Source of the DNA: Candidatus Pseudobacter hemicellulosilyticus
Lineage (GTDB): Bacteria; Bacteroidota; Bacteroidia; Chitinophagales; Chitinophagaceae
Direction of reading: 5' to 3'
Length of the DNA: 64,000 nucleotides
NCBI GenBank assembly: GCA_029202545.1
Contig: CP119311.1
Location: 310,001-374,000 of the forward strand
This document shows positions 25,599 through 34,721 of the stretch, one piece after another. Position numbers and translations under genes: made by a program. Position 1 is the first letter of the stretch; the number at the start of each line of letters is the position of its first letter. The notes beneath the pieces are model-generated. The model did no database searches and was not told where the DNA came from. It saw only the letters and a program-made list of their open reading frames with translations.

Positions 25599-28500
25599 TT
25601 AGAAAGTTACATTTAAGCCCAGGTTAAACACACGTGTAGCCCAGGCGCCGGTTTCAGGATCACCGAATTCCCAGTCTTTTGACCAGGCACGAACGTTACG
25701 GACAGTACCGAAAACCTTCACCTTGTTTAAATGCATTTTAGAGGTCAAATAGGAAGGCAGGGAATAGCCAACCGAGATATTGTCCAGGCGAATAAAGGAG
25801 CGGTTGTACAGCATTTGTGCACCAGTGGCGCCTGTAGGTCCGGCAGCCTGGATCCGACCGTATTTATTGGTAGGATTATCGATGGTCCAGTATTCTTTCT
25901 GTGGCAGGTTGGCCAGGGCATAAGTCAGACGACCACCATCATCATCATTGTTCAGGTAATTTCCAGATAAGCTTTTGTGGCCCATATAGGAATAGATATT
26001 GAACGAGATGCTGAGGTCATTCCATAATACAACCTCGTTACGTAATGACCAATGCCAGGGTGGTGTAGTTTCACCAAGGAATTGCTTGTCATTATTGTTA
26101 TATACCGGCGTTCTGGATCCATCAGCATTGATCACATCGTCATCAGTATAGCTGTTGTCCACTTTCACGTCACCGGGTTTCTGTCCATGCCTTTTTGCTT
26201 CATCGTACTCATTCAGCTGCCAGATACCGGTAACCCGGTAATCCCAGATAGCGCCAATGGATTTACCAATGAACCAGCCGTTTGTAATATCGTCCATCTC
26301 TTTCCTGCCGGTCACTTTACCGTCTGCATCTACCACATCCGCATATTCATAATAAAGATGTTTGATCCTGTTCTTATTGTAGGATATGCCTAAGGTAGTG
26401 GTCCACTGAAGCGTTTTATTGCGGATATTAACAGTATTCAGGGCAAAATCAAAGCCTGTGTTGTCCACCTGTCCCAGGTTGGTAGTGATATTATCAAAAC
26501 CGGTAAAACTTGGCAGACGCTGGTTCATGATCATATCCTGGGTCTGCATACTGTAATATTCAAAAGACCCGTAAATACGTTCATTGAGGAAACCAAAGTC
26601 GAGGCCAAAATTCCAGGAAGCTGTTTTCTCCCACTGCAGGTTTGGATTGGCCAGCCTGTCAGCCATCAGGTAACGATAAAGCGACAATTGACCTGAAGAG
26701 TTGATATAACCCATCATTTTACCGGCTCCTTCATACAGGTTAGCCAGCGCCAGGTAAGGGTTGGCCAGGGAGCGGTTACCATTTTTACCATAAGAAACAC
26801 GCAGTTTACCATTGCTCATGATATCGTTCCACTTGAAGAACTTTTCATTTGTAAAGTTCCATGCCAGGGCCAGTGAAGGGAAAGTGGCATATGGGTTGGA
26901 TGTACCGAAAGCTGAATAACCATCCCTCCGAATAGAAGTGGTGAGCATGTAGCGACTATCATAAGAATAGAACAGGCGGGCCAGCAAACCATCGGCAGTC
27001 TGCCTGGAGTCACTGCTGGAGTAACTACTGTTTTCCTTGGTGCCATTCTTGGTATTATGGAATCCCAGGGCGTCAGACGGAAGGATCTTACGGGCCTGGA
27101 TAAGATCTGTCCAGGATTGGAGTTCCTCCGCTTCCTGCACCAGCGTAATGTTTACGCGATGCTTCTGAGCAAAGGTCTGATCCCAGTTGATGGTATTATT
27201 GAGGGTCCAGTTAAAGCTCTTTGACTGTTCGCGGTTTGCGCCCCTTGTAGTGGGATCAGAACCGGGCAGATCTGCGGACATGAAATAACGGTCATAGAAG
27301 AACTGGTAACGTGGAGAGGCATTGAAAGAGTAAGTGATATTAAAAGGCAGCTTGATCTTAGCGTTCACGATAGCATTCAGTACCGTGTAGCCTTTTTCCA
27401 GTTCCAGGTATTTCTTCTGGAAATCGTAGTTATACCCCCGCTGGCTGAATACGTCGCTCAGGGGAAACTGTACAGGATTGCCGGAGGCGTCTGCATAATC
27501 TGCATAAGGGCTGTTACGCAGCATCTGATCCATATCAATATCAACGTTACCATCCGAGCGGTCCTGGAAGTTCACGTTGGCGCCCACTTCAAACCAGTCA
27601 GTAACCTTGGCATTCAGTTTCAGGTTGGAGCGGATAGCACGGTAATTATCGCTGACCACCGCACCTTCATTCTTCAGGTAACCCATGGAGAAATAGTAAT
27701 TGAGCCTGTCGCTTGCACCACTGATACTGGTATTGAAATCCTGGTTGATGCCGGTACGGAAGGTCTTATCAGCCCAATCCGTCACTTTTCCATCCAGGAA
27801 ATTCTGCAGTGCATTTCCCTGAAATCCTAACCTCCTGGCCCAGATGCTCTGGTCAGACTCACCGGACTGGTTGCTGGAATAAGCACGCCAGGCATCCAAG
27901 GTAATATTATCAGGCAGCTGGTCGGGACGCATAAAATAGCCGGGTTTGGCGCGGTAGGCATCAGTCTGGTAGGCCTCATACGCATTGGTAGCAGCATTAA
28001 GGCCATAGGTAGCGGTAGTAAACCAATCCTGGCGATGCTGCATATAGGCTTCTGTATCAAATCTTTTCCGGTAGGTGCTTACATCGGTAGCGCCAATATT
28101 CAGCGTGGTATTGATAACGGGCTTACCTTTTTTACCGGTCTTGGTATTGATGATGATCACCCCACTGGCAGCCTTTGAACCATAAATAGCGGCTGCGGAG
28201 GCGTCCTTCAGTACATCGATCTGGGCAATATCGTCCGGGTTGATCTCTGAAAGCTCACCATAAAAGAAAATACCGTCAAGGATGATCAGGGGATTATTGT
28301 GTCCGCCGTCAGTATATACAGAACGCTGACCACGCACCTGTATATTACCACCGCCTTTGGCAGAAGCGTCATACCCGATCCGCAGACCGGGAGCGCCACG
28401 GAGGATATCCTGAACGGTCTTGGGGTTTTCGTTGGCGATGTTATCCGGGCGGATCTGTGTTACGGAACCGGTCAGGTCTTTTTTCTTCATGGAACCGTAA

Positions 28501-29156
28501 CCAATCACTACCACGTTTTCAAGCTGGCTGTCGGAAATCCCCATGCTTATATTCAATACCTCTGTGCCTGTCACGGCTACTTCCTTTGTATTAAAGCCTA
28601 TAAAACTGATGATCAGGGTCTGTCCAGCCTTGGCGTTAATGACAAACTTGCCATTTTCATCCGTTTTTGTAGTAGCGGTACCATCTTTTACATTTACCGT
28701 TGCGCCCACCAGCGGCGCCCCGTCTGTGCCCTTAACAATACCTGTTATAGGGTTCTGGTAAACCACGGTCTCCTCCACCTTGACAGCTTCGCTGCCCTGG
28801 GGGTTGTCCGCTTTCCGGATAATGGTAATAACATCATCCTTTACCTCGTATCCAAGACCAAGCGGGCTAAGCGTCTGGTCAAGGAATTTTGCCAGGGGCA
28901 GATCAGTGCAGGACACACTTACCAGTTGTTTGGCGTTGATCAGCTGCGGGCTGTAAACAAAATTTACAGCATAGTCCTTTTGCAGCTTGCTTAACATACT
29001 GTCGAGTTCAATAGCTGTTTTATGAACAGATACCTTTATCAGGAGAACGCCCTGGGCTTTAACTGTATTAGCCAGGAGATTACCCGTTATGCAAAGGGCA
29101 AATATTAACTGCAACAGAGTAAATCTCCTAATCTTTAAGAAATATTCATATTCCAT
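25599..29156 (-). CDS. susC: SusC/RagA-type TonB-dependent transporter with N-terminal STN domain (1185 aa)
   Basis: Signal peptide (LLQLIFALCITGNLLANTVKAQG), then an STN domain at about 45-110 (ELDSMLSKLQKDYAVNFVYS), a carboxypeptidase-regulatory-like domain at about 135-205 (TGIVKGTDGAPLVGATVNVK), a plug (VVIGYGSMKKKDLTGSVTQI) and a 22-strand beta-barrel to the C-terminal Phe. The STN domain is usually linked to FecR/anti-sigma signalling, but no FecR or ECF sigma gene lies beside this pair. It imports the ligand bound by SusD, using TonB energy. It has an unusually long leader region with a motif shared with the sialidase gene. Confidence 0.95.
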   Translation of the reverse strand: MEYEYFLKIRRFTLLQLIFALCITGNLLANTVKAQGVLLIKVSVHKTAIELDSMLSKLQKDYAVNFVYSPQLINAKQLVSVSCTDLPLAKFLDQTLSPLGLGYEVKDDVITIIRKADNPQGSEAVKVEETVVYQNPITGIVKGTDGAPLVGATVNVKDGTATTKTDENGKFVINAKAGQTLIISFIGFNTKEVAVTGTEVLNISMGISDSQLENVVVIGYGSMKKKDLTGSVTQIRPDNIANENPKTVQDILRGAPGLRIGYDASAKGGGNIQVRGQRSVYTDGGHNNPLIILDGIFFYGELSEINPDDIAQIDVLKDASAAAIYGSKAASGVIIINTKTGKKGKPVINTTLNIGATDVSTYRKRFDTEAYMQHRQDWFTTATYGLNAATNAYEAYQTDAYRAKPGYFMRPDQLPDNITLDAWRAYSSNQSGESDQSIWARRLGFQGNALQNFLDGKVTDWADKTFRTGINQDFNTSISGASDRLNYYFSMGYLKNEGAVVSDNYRAIRSNLKLNAKVTDWFEVGANVNFQDRSDGNVDIDMDQMLRNSPYADYADASGNPVQFPLSDVFSQRGYNYDFQKKYLELEKGYTVLNAIVNAKIKLPFNITYSFNASPRYQFFYDRYFMSADLPGSDPTTRGANREQSKSFNWTLNNTINWDQTFAQKHRVNITLVQEAEELQSWTDLIQARKILPSDALGFHNTKNGTKENSSYSSSDSRQTADGLLARLFYSYDSRYMLTTSIRRDGYSAFGTSNPYATFPSLALAWNFTNEKFFKWNDIMSNGKLRVSYGKNGNRSLANPYLALANLYEGAGKMMGYINSSGQLSLYRYLMADRLANPNLQWEKTASWNFGLDFGFLNERIYGSFEYYSMQTQDMIMNQRLPSFTGFDNITTNLGQVDNTGFDFALNTVNIRNKTLQWTTTLGISYNKNRIKHLYYEYADVVDADGKVTGRKEMDDITNGWFIGKSIGAIWDYRVTGIWQLNEYDEAKRHGQKPGDVKVDNSYTDDDVINADGSRTPVYNNNDKQFLGETTPPWHWSLRNEVVLWNDLSISFNIYSYMGHKSLSGNYLNNDDDGGRLTYALANLPQKEYWTIDNPTNKYGRIQAAGPTGATGAQMLYNRSFIRLDNISVGYSLPSYLTSKMHLNKVKVFGTVRNVRAWSKDWEFGDPETGAWATRVFNLGLNVTF

Positions 29157-29913
29157 AAATTAGTTAGTTTTTGGTTACTGTAAAATTGCTTGGGACAAAA
29201 GGGGGCCTGCAGCCTTGCTGGCTGTATGATGAATGACTCATATGGCTTTAAAGTTTAGCTGGAAAAAATCATTGTGCTACCGGCTTTGAGTTGCTGATTA
29301 GTTGGACAATCGTTTCATTGCTGTTTGGGATTTATGGTGAGAACAGTATACATCATGCGAGCATCGTCGCGTACTTCCTTTAACTTATAGAATATAAATA
29401 GGGGGCTTAACTGAATCATTGAGGAGTAAACCGACCGGATGACAGGCGTCTTCCAGCGCATCATAACCTGGCTTTTTATCGTTTTTAACGCCCTGATACA
29501 GGCAGGGAGAACAGTCAAACAAGCCAGCAAGCAACCAAAAATTCTCATTTTTTTGAGCATAGATTTTCACAGGCACTAATTGCTTCATCCAGCTTTAGCC
29601 GGAATAAATTAATGCCACAGCAAGCAATTGGCAGCTTTACAATGACGTCTTATGTTATTACGTCACTATTGACTCGCTACCCTATTTAATAGTAGATACA
29701 GCACCCGGCAAAAAATACCCTATCCGGCGAAAGTTTTTTTTGAAAAATTTATGATTCCCCAATTGGTAGTAATACAATGAGCAGGGGCAGAACGGGCAGC
29801 CCCGCTGGCCTATATGTTAGCTGCGCTTATAAAAGAGATTGATTCTCAATAGAAAACATGATCCAAGGAACAGTTTTCCCTATCCCTGCTCCTTTCCCAA
29901 AGGAGGACTTTAT
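29157..29913. other. Long upstream region of susC, with no convincing gene
   Basis: About 760 nt upstream of susC and toward the GT39-like gene. Two overlapping short minus-strand frames (29315-29560, beginning MLKKMRIFGCLLACLTVLPAC; and 29385-29588) exist but neither has a family or a promoter; the first has a lipobox-like start. A shared regulatory motif lies at 29682-29722. Confidence 0.45.
29682..29722 (-). promoter_or_regulatory. Shared regulatory motif upstream of susC (copy 1)
   Basis: CTATTTAATAGTAGATACAG at 29682-29701, followed after 9 nt by AAAAATACCCT at 29711-29721. It agrees with the copy at 33201-33220 at 18 of 20 positions and with the following A-run and ATACCCT. It lies about 525 bp upstream of the susC start in the same orientation as that gene. 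It may be an operator or an upstream promoter. Confidence 0.5.
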
Positions 29914-29921
29914 TATATTTG
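29914..29921 (+). promoter_or_regulatory. -7 promoter element of the GT39-like gene
   Basis: TATATTTG matches TAnnTTTG exactly, 19 nt before the ATG at 29940. A weak TTT at 29893-29895 could be the -33 box. The leader is very short. The TTG at 29919 in the same frame belongs to this element and is not the start codon. Confidence 0.5.
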
Positions 29922-29939
29922 GCTCCCCTAAACACTAAC

Positions 29940-31427
29940 ATGGACCCCTTATACCTTCGTACACAACCATCCTATCGATCCTTTTCCTTTATAACCTGGG
30001 CACTGATAACCATTGGCCTATGGGCTTTTGTATGGATGCATGCTTTTTCAATGGACATTACACATGATGAGGCTTTTTCCTTCAGACTGATCCGAACTAA
30101 TTATTTCATAGCGCTCCCCGGATCAGCCAACACACATTGGATCAATTCCTTTTTTATGAAACTGTTCAGTCTGCTCCTGGGAGATGAACCCGGTTACCTG
30201 CGGCTGCACAATGTGCTGGCATTTCCATTTTTCTCCTGGGGTATCTGGCGCCTGAGCCGGCTGATCAACAGCCAGCCGCTCCAATGGGCGTTTATGGCTG
30301 CTGCTCTTTTCAATCCTTATATACTCGACTTTTTTTCAGTAGCAAGAGGATATGGCATGGCCATCACATTCCAGGTATGGAGCCTCTTTTATTTTGTAAA
30401 AGCAGCAGGCCGTCCATTTGATTTCCGAAGCTGGCTGGCAGTAGTATTGATGAATACCCTCACAGCAGGAGCCAATCTTTCCTATTTCTATACCATCATG
30501 GCCATGGCAGGTTTTTATACGCTGAATCTTGGGTACAGGCAATTCAGGTTACAGCGGCCGATTCACAAAAAGGAGAAACTGGTATTCCTGCTTTTTGCAT
30601 TGTTGCTCACACTTGTACTGGCCGACCTGCTATTCATCAAATATTACGGTCATGACCTGGAATACGGTGGTGCGGATATGATCAATTCCATGTTCCTTAC
30701 TGTATGGCAGGGCAGTCTTTATTATGCTTCCTATAGTTTCCTGGCGCCATGGCTGGCCTATATTTCCTTCCTCTTCATCTGTGCCGTTTGTCTTTACTAT
30801 TGCATAACAGCGCTCAGACACCGGCAATTGACAACCGGTTTCCTGCTCTGTCTGCCCCTCCTGAGTATCCTGTTGCTGAGCAGTCTGTTTAACCTCGTGA
30901 CGGGGACGCCCTTCCTGACAATGCGTACAGCCCTTCAATGGTACATACCCGGGATCTTACTGATCAGTTTTTTCCTGGGCGAAAAAACAGCGCTGGCAAC
31001 CAGGATCAAACCTCTGCTGTCCATCTGCAGCTTTTTAGTGGCGGCAGGCATTGCCATGCATTTTTATACAAGGGCGGACAAAAGCTGGTGTTATGAATGG
31101 ATCAATCAGTGCAATACCAGGGAGGCGATCTATACTATTTATGCACAGCAGCCGAAACATCCCTGGCTTACGGCCTATACTTCCGGCGTATTTACCAATT
31201 ACTATCATATAACTGACAGTACTCACCTCTCCCCCTGGCCCGAATTTGTTCCGTTCGAAAAGAACGATCCTAACAGGGCCGGGCTTACAAAAAGGCTGGC
31301 CAATGCGGACTGGATCATATCATCAACCCCTTACCTGCTGAACGAACTGCAGACAATAAACAAACAATTTGAGGTCCTGAAGACTTACCCTGTAACCCAC
31401 TACCAGTTGATAAAAGTATTGCCATAG
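29940..31427 (+). CDS. GT39-like integral membrane glycosyltransferase or mannosyltransferase-type protein (495 aa)
   Basis: Twelve or so hydrophobic segments. The first periplasmic loop after TM1 holds DITHDEAF, with the acidic pair of GT-C superfamily enzymes, then ALPGSANTHWINSF and RLHNVLAFPFFSW; repeated TM segments follow through residue 400, with a C-terminal globular part. GT-C enzymes transfer sugars from polyprenyl-phosphate donors to proteins or glycans on the outer side of the membrane. The target is unknown. The gene runs opposite to the flanking susC and sialidase genes and converges with the latter over a 14-nt gap. Start chosen at ATG 29940 because an upstream TTG is part of the -7 box. 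Confidence 0.78.
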   Translation: MDPLYLRTQPSYRSFSFITWALITIGLWAFVWMHAFSMDITHDEAFSFRLIRTNYFIALPGSANTHWINSFFMKLFSLLLGDEPGYLRLHNVLAFPFFSWGIWRLSRLINSQPLQWAFMAAALFNPYILDFFSVARGYGMAITFQVWSLFYFVKAAGRPFDFRSWLAVVLMNTLTAGANLSYFYTIMAMAGFYTLNLGYRQFRLQRPIHKKEKLVFLLFALLLTLVLADLLFIKYYGHDLEYGGADMINSMFLTVWQGSLYYASYSFLAPWLAYISFLFICAVCLYYCITALRHRQLTTGFLLCLPLLSILLLSSLFNLVTGTPFLTMRTALQWYIPGILLISFFLGEKTALATRIKPLLSICSFLVAAGIAMHFYTRADKSWCYEWINQCNTREAIYTIYAQQPKHPWLTAYTSGVFTNYYHITDSTHLSPWPEFVPFEKNDPNRAGLTKRLANADWIISSTPYLLNELQTINKQFEVLKTYPVTHYQLIKVLP

Positions 31428-31441
31428 AACTGAGTGGGCGC

Positions 31442-33085
31442 CTACCTGTATTTAAATGCGCTTATCTCAGCGAGGCCTGGCTGCTGCTGGCTGTCGTGCC
31501 CTGTTTTGGGAACTATTTTAAAATACCTGAATGTACTTGTCTGCGGCAGGGCCATGACCTGTTCGTTGAGTTTGTTGGCCAGTGTAAAAGTCCCCAGGTC
31601 GGTCCAGGCAGTGGCGTCATCGCTGGCCAGGATCTGCATGGTTTGTATTTTCCTGTCGCCACTTTTTTGCACAGCGGTAAACCCATCAACCGCCAGCCGC
31701 TGGCCCATATCGATGGTTACAAAATGATCAGGGTATTTGGTAGGATTGGTGGAATACCGCGCAATCCAGAAGGTATTCACATCGGCATCCAATAGCTTAG
31801 CCGTAACGCGGTCATTGACCGGTTCTCCCGAGCTGGAATCCTTGATGACCCAGCTAGTTCTTGGATAGTTATCGACCAACCGTCCTTCTTTCCACCATAT
31901 TTCACTCCTGTTATCGGGCAGGTACTTTGTAGTGACCATAACTACCTGGTGCTGGTCCTTTACAAACAGTGAGCTGTAATAGGCCCCGTCAGTGGTGGGC
32001 AGATCAGGCCAGGGATCGCTGATCCTTTCAAAATTCCGGGCCACACTGTTGCCCCTGTATACTAACATAGTGGCGCGTCTCCAGTCGTCCACCACGCGCC
32101 CATCATTCTCCTGGAAGGCCAGTAATGTTTCTCCCGTGCCCAACTGAACAATATGGGGCGCAGCACCAAATTTGTTTTCTGTTATAGCCAGCCATCTTCT
32201 TTTATTGTCCATCGTGCCATAATTCTGATAGTTCCACCTGGCCTCCATGGAAGACCATAAGACATAGGGCGATTTGCTATCCCTGATTGATTCAATGGTG
32301 AAAACCATCCCTTTGTTATCTTTCAGGATCAAAGGAGTAGGCATGCCATCGCGCATCCCGGTAGCATATGCTACCGTTATTGGGGTAGACCAGCTAAGGC
32401 CATTGTCTTTGGAACGGGACATCAGTATCTCCTGCTGCACATCGCTGCTGGGAAACCATTTTGCCTCACTGGACCAGAACAATTCTATTTCTCCATCGGG
32501 CAGCTGGATCAGGTAGGGTTCCCAGTACCGCCCTTTCGATATGTAAACAGGTGCGCCCCAGGTATAGCCATTGTCCTTACTGATAGCTATCTGAACATCA
32601 TTGTGGACATTATCATCTACTTTGGCTTTACCGCCAAAGGTCAGCATCAGCCACCCGTTTTGCATGACCAGCAGCTCAGCATTGGCAAATCCCCTGTAAT
32701 AGGAGGAATTCATGCCATCCAGCAGGATCTCAGGGGACGACCAGGTAACCCCATTGTCGCTACTGCGCCGGAGAACAATATTAACCCGCGTATTACTGGC
32801 ATCCGGGCCACAGCCATAGGTCAGTAACAGATCCTGGTTGGGCAGGCGGTACATCCGTCCATAGTCGGCAAAGTATACATCATGAGACAGCTTCCTGGTG
32901 CTTCCATGGTCCCATTCAATATTTACTAAAGGTTTATCTGTAGCCGTTGGAGGTAGTTCATCCGGGAAGGGTGCTGGCAGGGTATCCGTCTCAGGTATTT
33001 TGGCGGTTTCCGTGTTATTCTTCCCGCAGGCAGCAAAAGCCAATAGAACAAAAGCGCAGGCAATAGTTACAATTTTCATATGCAT
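31442..33085 (-). CDS. Sialidase-like BNR lipoprotein with C-terminal F5/8 type C (carbohydrate-binding) domain (547 aa)
   Basis: Lipoprotein signal (VTIACAFVLLAFAAC, lipobox near residue 20), then a sialidase-fold six-bladed propeller at about 45-400 with Asp-box repeats (SSDNGVTW near 110, SKDNGYTW near 170, SRSKDNGLSW near 227) and RYWEPYLIQL. The C-terminal 140 residues (VNTFWIARYSTNPTKYPDHF, then KIVPKTGHDSQQQPGLAEIS) read as a discoidin/F5/8C sugar-binding domain. It likely cleaves or binds glycans at the surface, feeding the SusC/D pair encoded nearby. Exact substrate and arginine triad were not checked. The preferred start is ATG 33079 (MKIVTIAC). Confidence 0.8.
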   Translation of the reverse strand: MHMKIVTIACAFVLLAFAACGKNNTETAKIPETDTLPAPFPDELPPTATDKPLVNIEWDHGSTRKLSHDVYFADYGRMYRLPNQDLLLTYGCGPDASNTRVNIVLRRSSDNGVTWSSPEILLDGMNSSYYRGFANAELLVMQNGWLMLTFGGKAKVDDNVHNDVQIAISKDNGYTWGAPVYISKGRYWEPYLIQLPDGEIELFWSSEAKWFPSSDVQQEILMSRSKDNGLSWSTPITVAYATGMRDGMPTPLILKDNKGMVFTIESIRDSKSPYVLWSSMEARWNYQNYGTMDNKRRWLAITENKFGAAPHIVQLGTGETLLAFQENDGRVVDDWRRATMLVYRGNSVARNFERISDPWPDLPTTDGAYYSSLFVKDQHQVVMVTTKYLPDNRSEIWWKEGRLVDNYPRTSWVIKDSSSGEPVNDRVTAKLLDADVNTFWIARYSTNPTKYPDHFVTIDMGQRLAVDGFTAVQKSGDRKIQTMQILASDDATAWTDLGTFTLANKLNEQVMALPQTSTFRYFKIVPKTGHDSQQQPGLAEISAFKYR

Positions 33086-33200
33086 AGTTTTTTCATTGGC
33101 ATATTTATAGGCGGCATTAGCCGGATATAAATGATGCTAAGGACAAGGCATGACTATTTATAGGACAGCCTTACCGGTCAGACAATCGTTTTGAACCATT

Positions 33201-33241
33201 CTATCTAATAATAGATACAGTGAATCGAAAAAAATACCCTT
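33201..33241 (-). promoter_or_regulatory. Shared regulatory motif upstream of the sialidase-like gene (copy 2)
   Basis: CTATCTAATAATAGATACAG at 33201-33220, then AAAAAAATACCCT to 33240. It matches the susC copy at 18 of 20 bases with a 1-bp shift in spacing and lies about 115 bp upstream of the gene start, in the same orientation as in susC. This suggests common control of the two loci. Confidence 0.5.
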
Positions 33242-33447
33242 CCAGAAGGATCTTTTTGTCTGCGGGGGAGGAAATTTTTCGTGTATGCGAGTAGGGAAAT
33301 GAGGGGAAATGCATTTATATCAATGCAGAAAGTAGTGTGAAATAATGGACAGGTGATAGTAATTTATAATTTCTTATAGCGCATATACATTACCGTTATT
33401 TACCGATGCAGAAATTACCGTCCGCTATAAATCAGCAAGTTAGCAAC

Positions 33448-33600
33448 TTTGAGGGACAAATAAGGGACACTTTTAAGCAAAACAAATCCAAACATTTACA
33501 AGCAAAAATAAACTAAAATCTTAGCGCTTTTTTATGCACCTCAATTCAAAAGCATGTTTTGGTCCCTCAAAAAAAGCCCGGATGCAAAAAAAATCTTAGC
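33448..33600. other. Candidate end (attachment region) of the integrative conjugative element
   Basis: An inverted pair TTTGAGGGAC at 33448-33457 and GTCCCTCAAA at 33562-33571 encloses a repeat of AAGGGAC(A). An 11-bp direct repeat AAAATCTTAGC occurs at 33515-33525 and 33590-33600. Coding density falls here and everything to the right is ICE-like. Repeats of this kind are typical of tyrosine-recombinase ends, but no integrase gene is adjacent, so the call rests on position and repeats only. Confidence 0.35.
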
Positions 33601-33943
33601 ATTTCAACATCAAAAATGACCAACGAAACCTACAACCCTCCTACGAATGTTGTTCCAATCCGAGATTTTAAAAACTTACAACGAACAGATTCTTCTGAAT
33701 TTTAATCAGCTCTTAACACTACCCGGCTAAATTAGTATGATAAAAAAATGGCGCGCTAATTGTCGTTCCCTTGGAATGGCTACAGATGACACAACGATTC
33801 CTTTTCGATTGGGAATAAAACGGCTTACTCGGCCACGGGATGGCGAGTTAAATCTTTATTATATGCCGCGCTCAACGTCCATGAGAAACGGCCACTTCGT
33901 TCATAAAAGTCAAAATAAATATCACGAATTAACACCGCGACCT

Positions 33944-34279
33944 TCACTTTTTTCGGAACCTATCGAAATAATCCAACGATCCCTCGTGTCGGGTTTCGGG
34001 ATGACGATCCCCTTTCACCCAATCAATTAACTTGTCCTCTTCAAAATATAACTTTTTCCCCTTTTTTATATAAGGTATCTCCGAATGACACACTTTCACA
34101 TAAAGGGTAGAAACTGCAAGGTTAACAACCTTTGAAGCCTGCTCAATTGATAAAAGACGGCTATCAGGTTTTTCCCTTTCCAACAGCTTTTGGACCAAGG
34201 TTTCTATTCGTTGTACCTGATCCTTTAATTCCAAAACCACGCCAGGCAATTGCTCCAAAGACAACTTCTCCATATTCAA
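33944..34279 (-). CDS. Excisionase/MerR-type helix-turn-helix protein (111 aa), ICE left end
   Basis: An N-terminal helical stretch (VLELKDQVQRIETLVQKLLE) precedes an HTH_17-type DNA-binding region at about 42-90 (LLSIEQASKVVNLAVSTLYVK, then IPYIKKGKKLYFEEDKLIDWV), the excisionase/MerR pattern. Such proteins bind at ICE ends and control excision or regulate promoters. It is the last gene of the ICE before the boundary region. Confidence 0.7.
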   Translation of the reverse strand: MNMEKLSLEQLPGVVLELKDQVQRIETLVQKLLEREKPDSRLLSIEQASKVVNLAVSTLYVKVCHSEIPYIKKGKKLYFEEDKLIDWVKGDRHPETRHEGSLDYFDRFRKK

Positions 34280-34343
34280 TAACCTCCATTTCTTGAAGCT
34301 ATATTTTTAATAGCCTTTCAGCCTCTATGGCCGTTTAAACCGT

Positions 34344-34697
34344 TCACTCGCTACTAACTGTCATTTTCAGTCTGCTTGGCCTACCTTTATAATATGACGG
34401 GTGGTAATGGATGAACCCTAAGCTATGCAAATCCCTTATCACCGCATGAAAGGTTGCTGTCCCTGAAATTTTAGAAATGCGTCTCAACTCTACACTGTAA
34501 CAGGCAAGTTCGTCCCCCTCTCCTTTTTCCAGCCACAATAAAAAAATGGAAAGAAACACCGCCAAATGTGATTTGCCAATTCGAGGATCATCCATCATCT
34601 TCACATAAAATCCCTGCAAAACACCCAACTGGATGGCCTGCCTATCCTTGAGGACATCCGCAGAAACAACATGCAAGCGGGTTGATTGAGCTTCCAT
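34344..34697 (-). CDS. Small winged-helix-like ICE protein (117 aa)
   Basis: No family recognised. The C-terminal half (RRISKISGTATFHAVIRDLHSLGFIHYHPSYYKGRPSRL) has the helix-turn-helix plus hairpin pattern of a winged-helix DNA-binding fold; the N-terminal half is helical and includes SHLAVFLSIFLLWLEKGEG. It probably binds DNA and regulates element functions. It lies 24 nt downstream of the 362-aa gene and 65 nt upstream of the excisionase-like gene, so it is likely in the same operon. Confidence 0.5.
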   Translation of the reverse strand: MEAQSTRLHVVSADVLKDRQAIQLGVLQGFYVKMMDDPRIGKSHLAVFLSIFLLWLEKGEGDELACYSVELRRISKISGTATFHAVIRDLHSLGFIHYHPSYYKGRPSRLKMTVSSE

Positions 34698-34721
34698 TTT
34701 CCTTCTTTTTCTAATTACGTT

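Noticed and set aside
29315..29588. Two short frames in the susC leader, one with a lipobox-like start
   Set aside because: They overlap each other in different frames and lack homology or promoter, so neither is supported.
33100..33950. tRNA gene as ICE target
   Set aside because: No cloverleaf, CCA or TTCRANTC box was found near the boundary.
33737..34030. 97-aa plus-strand ORF at the ICE boundary
   Set aside because: Its 3' half is antisense to the excisionase-like gene and the rest has no family; probably chance.
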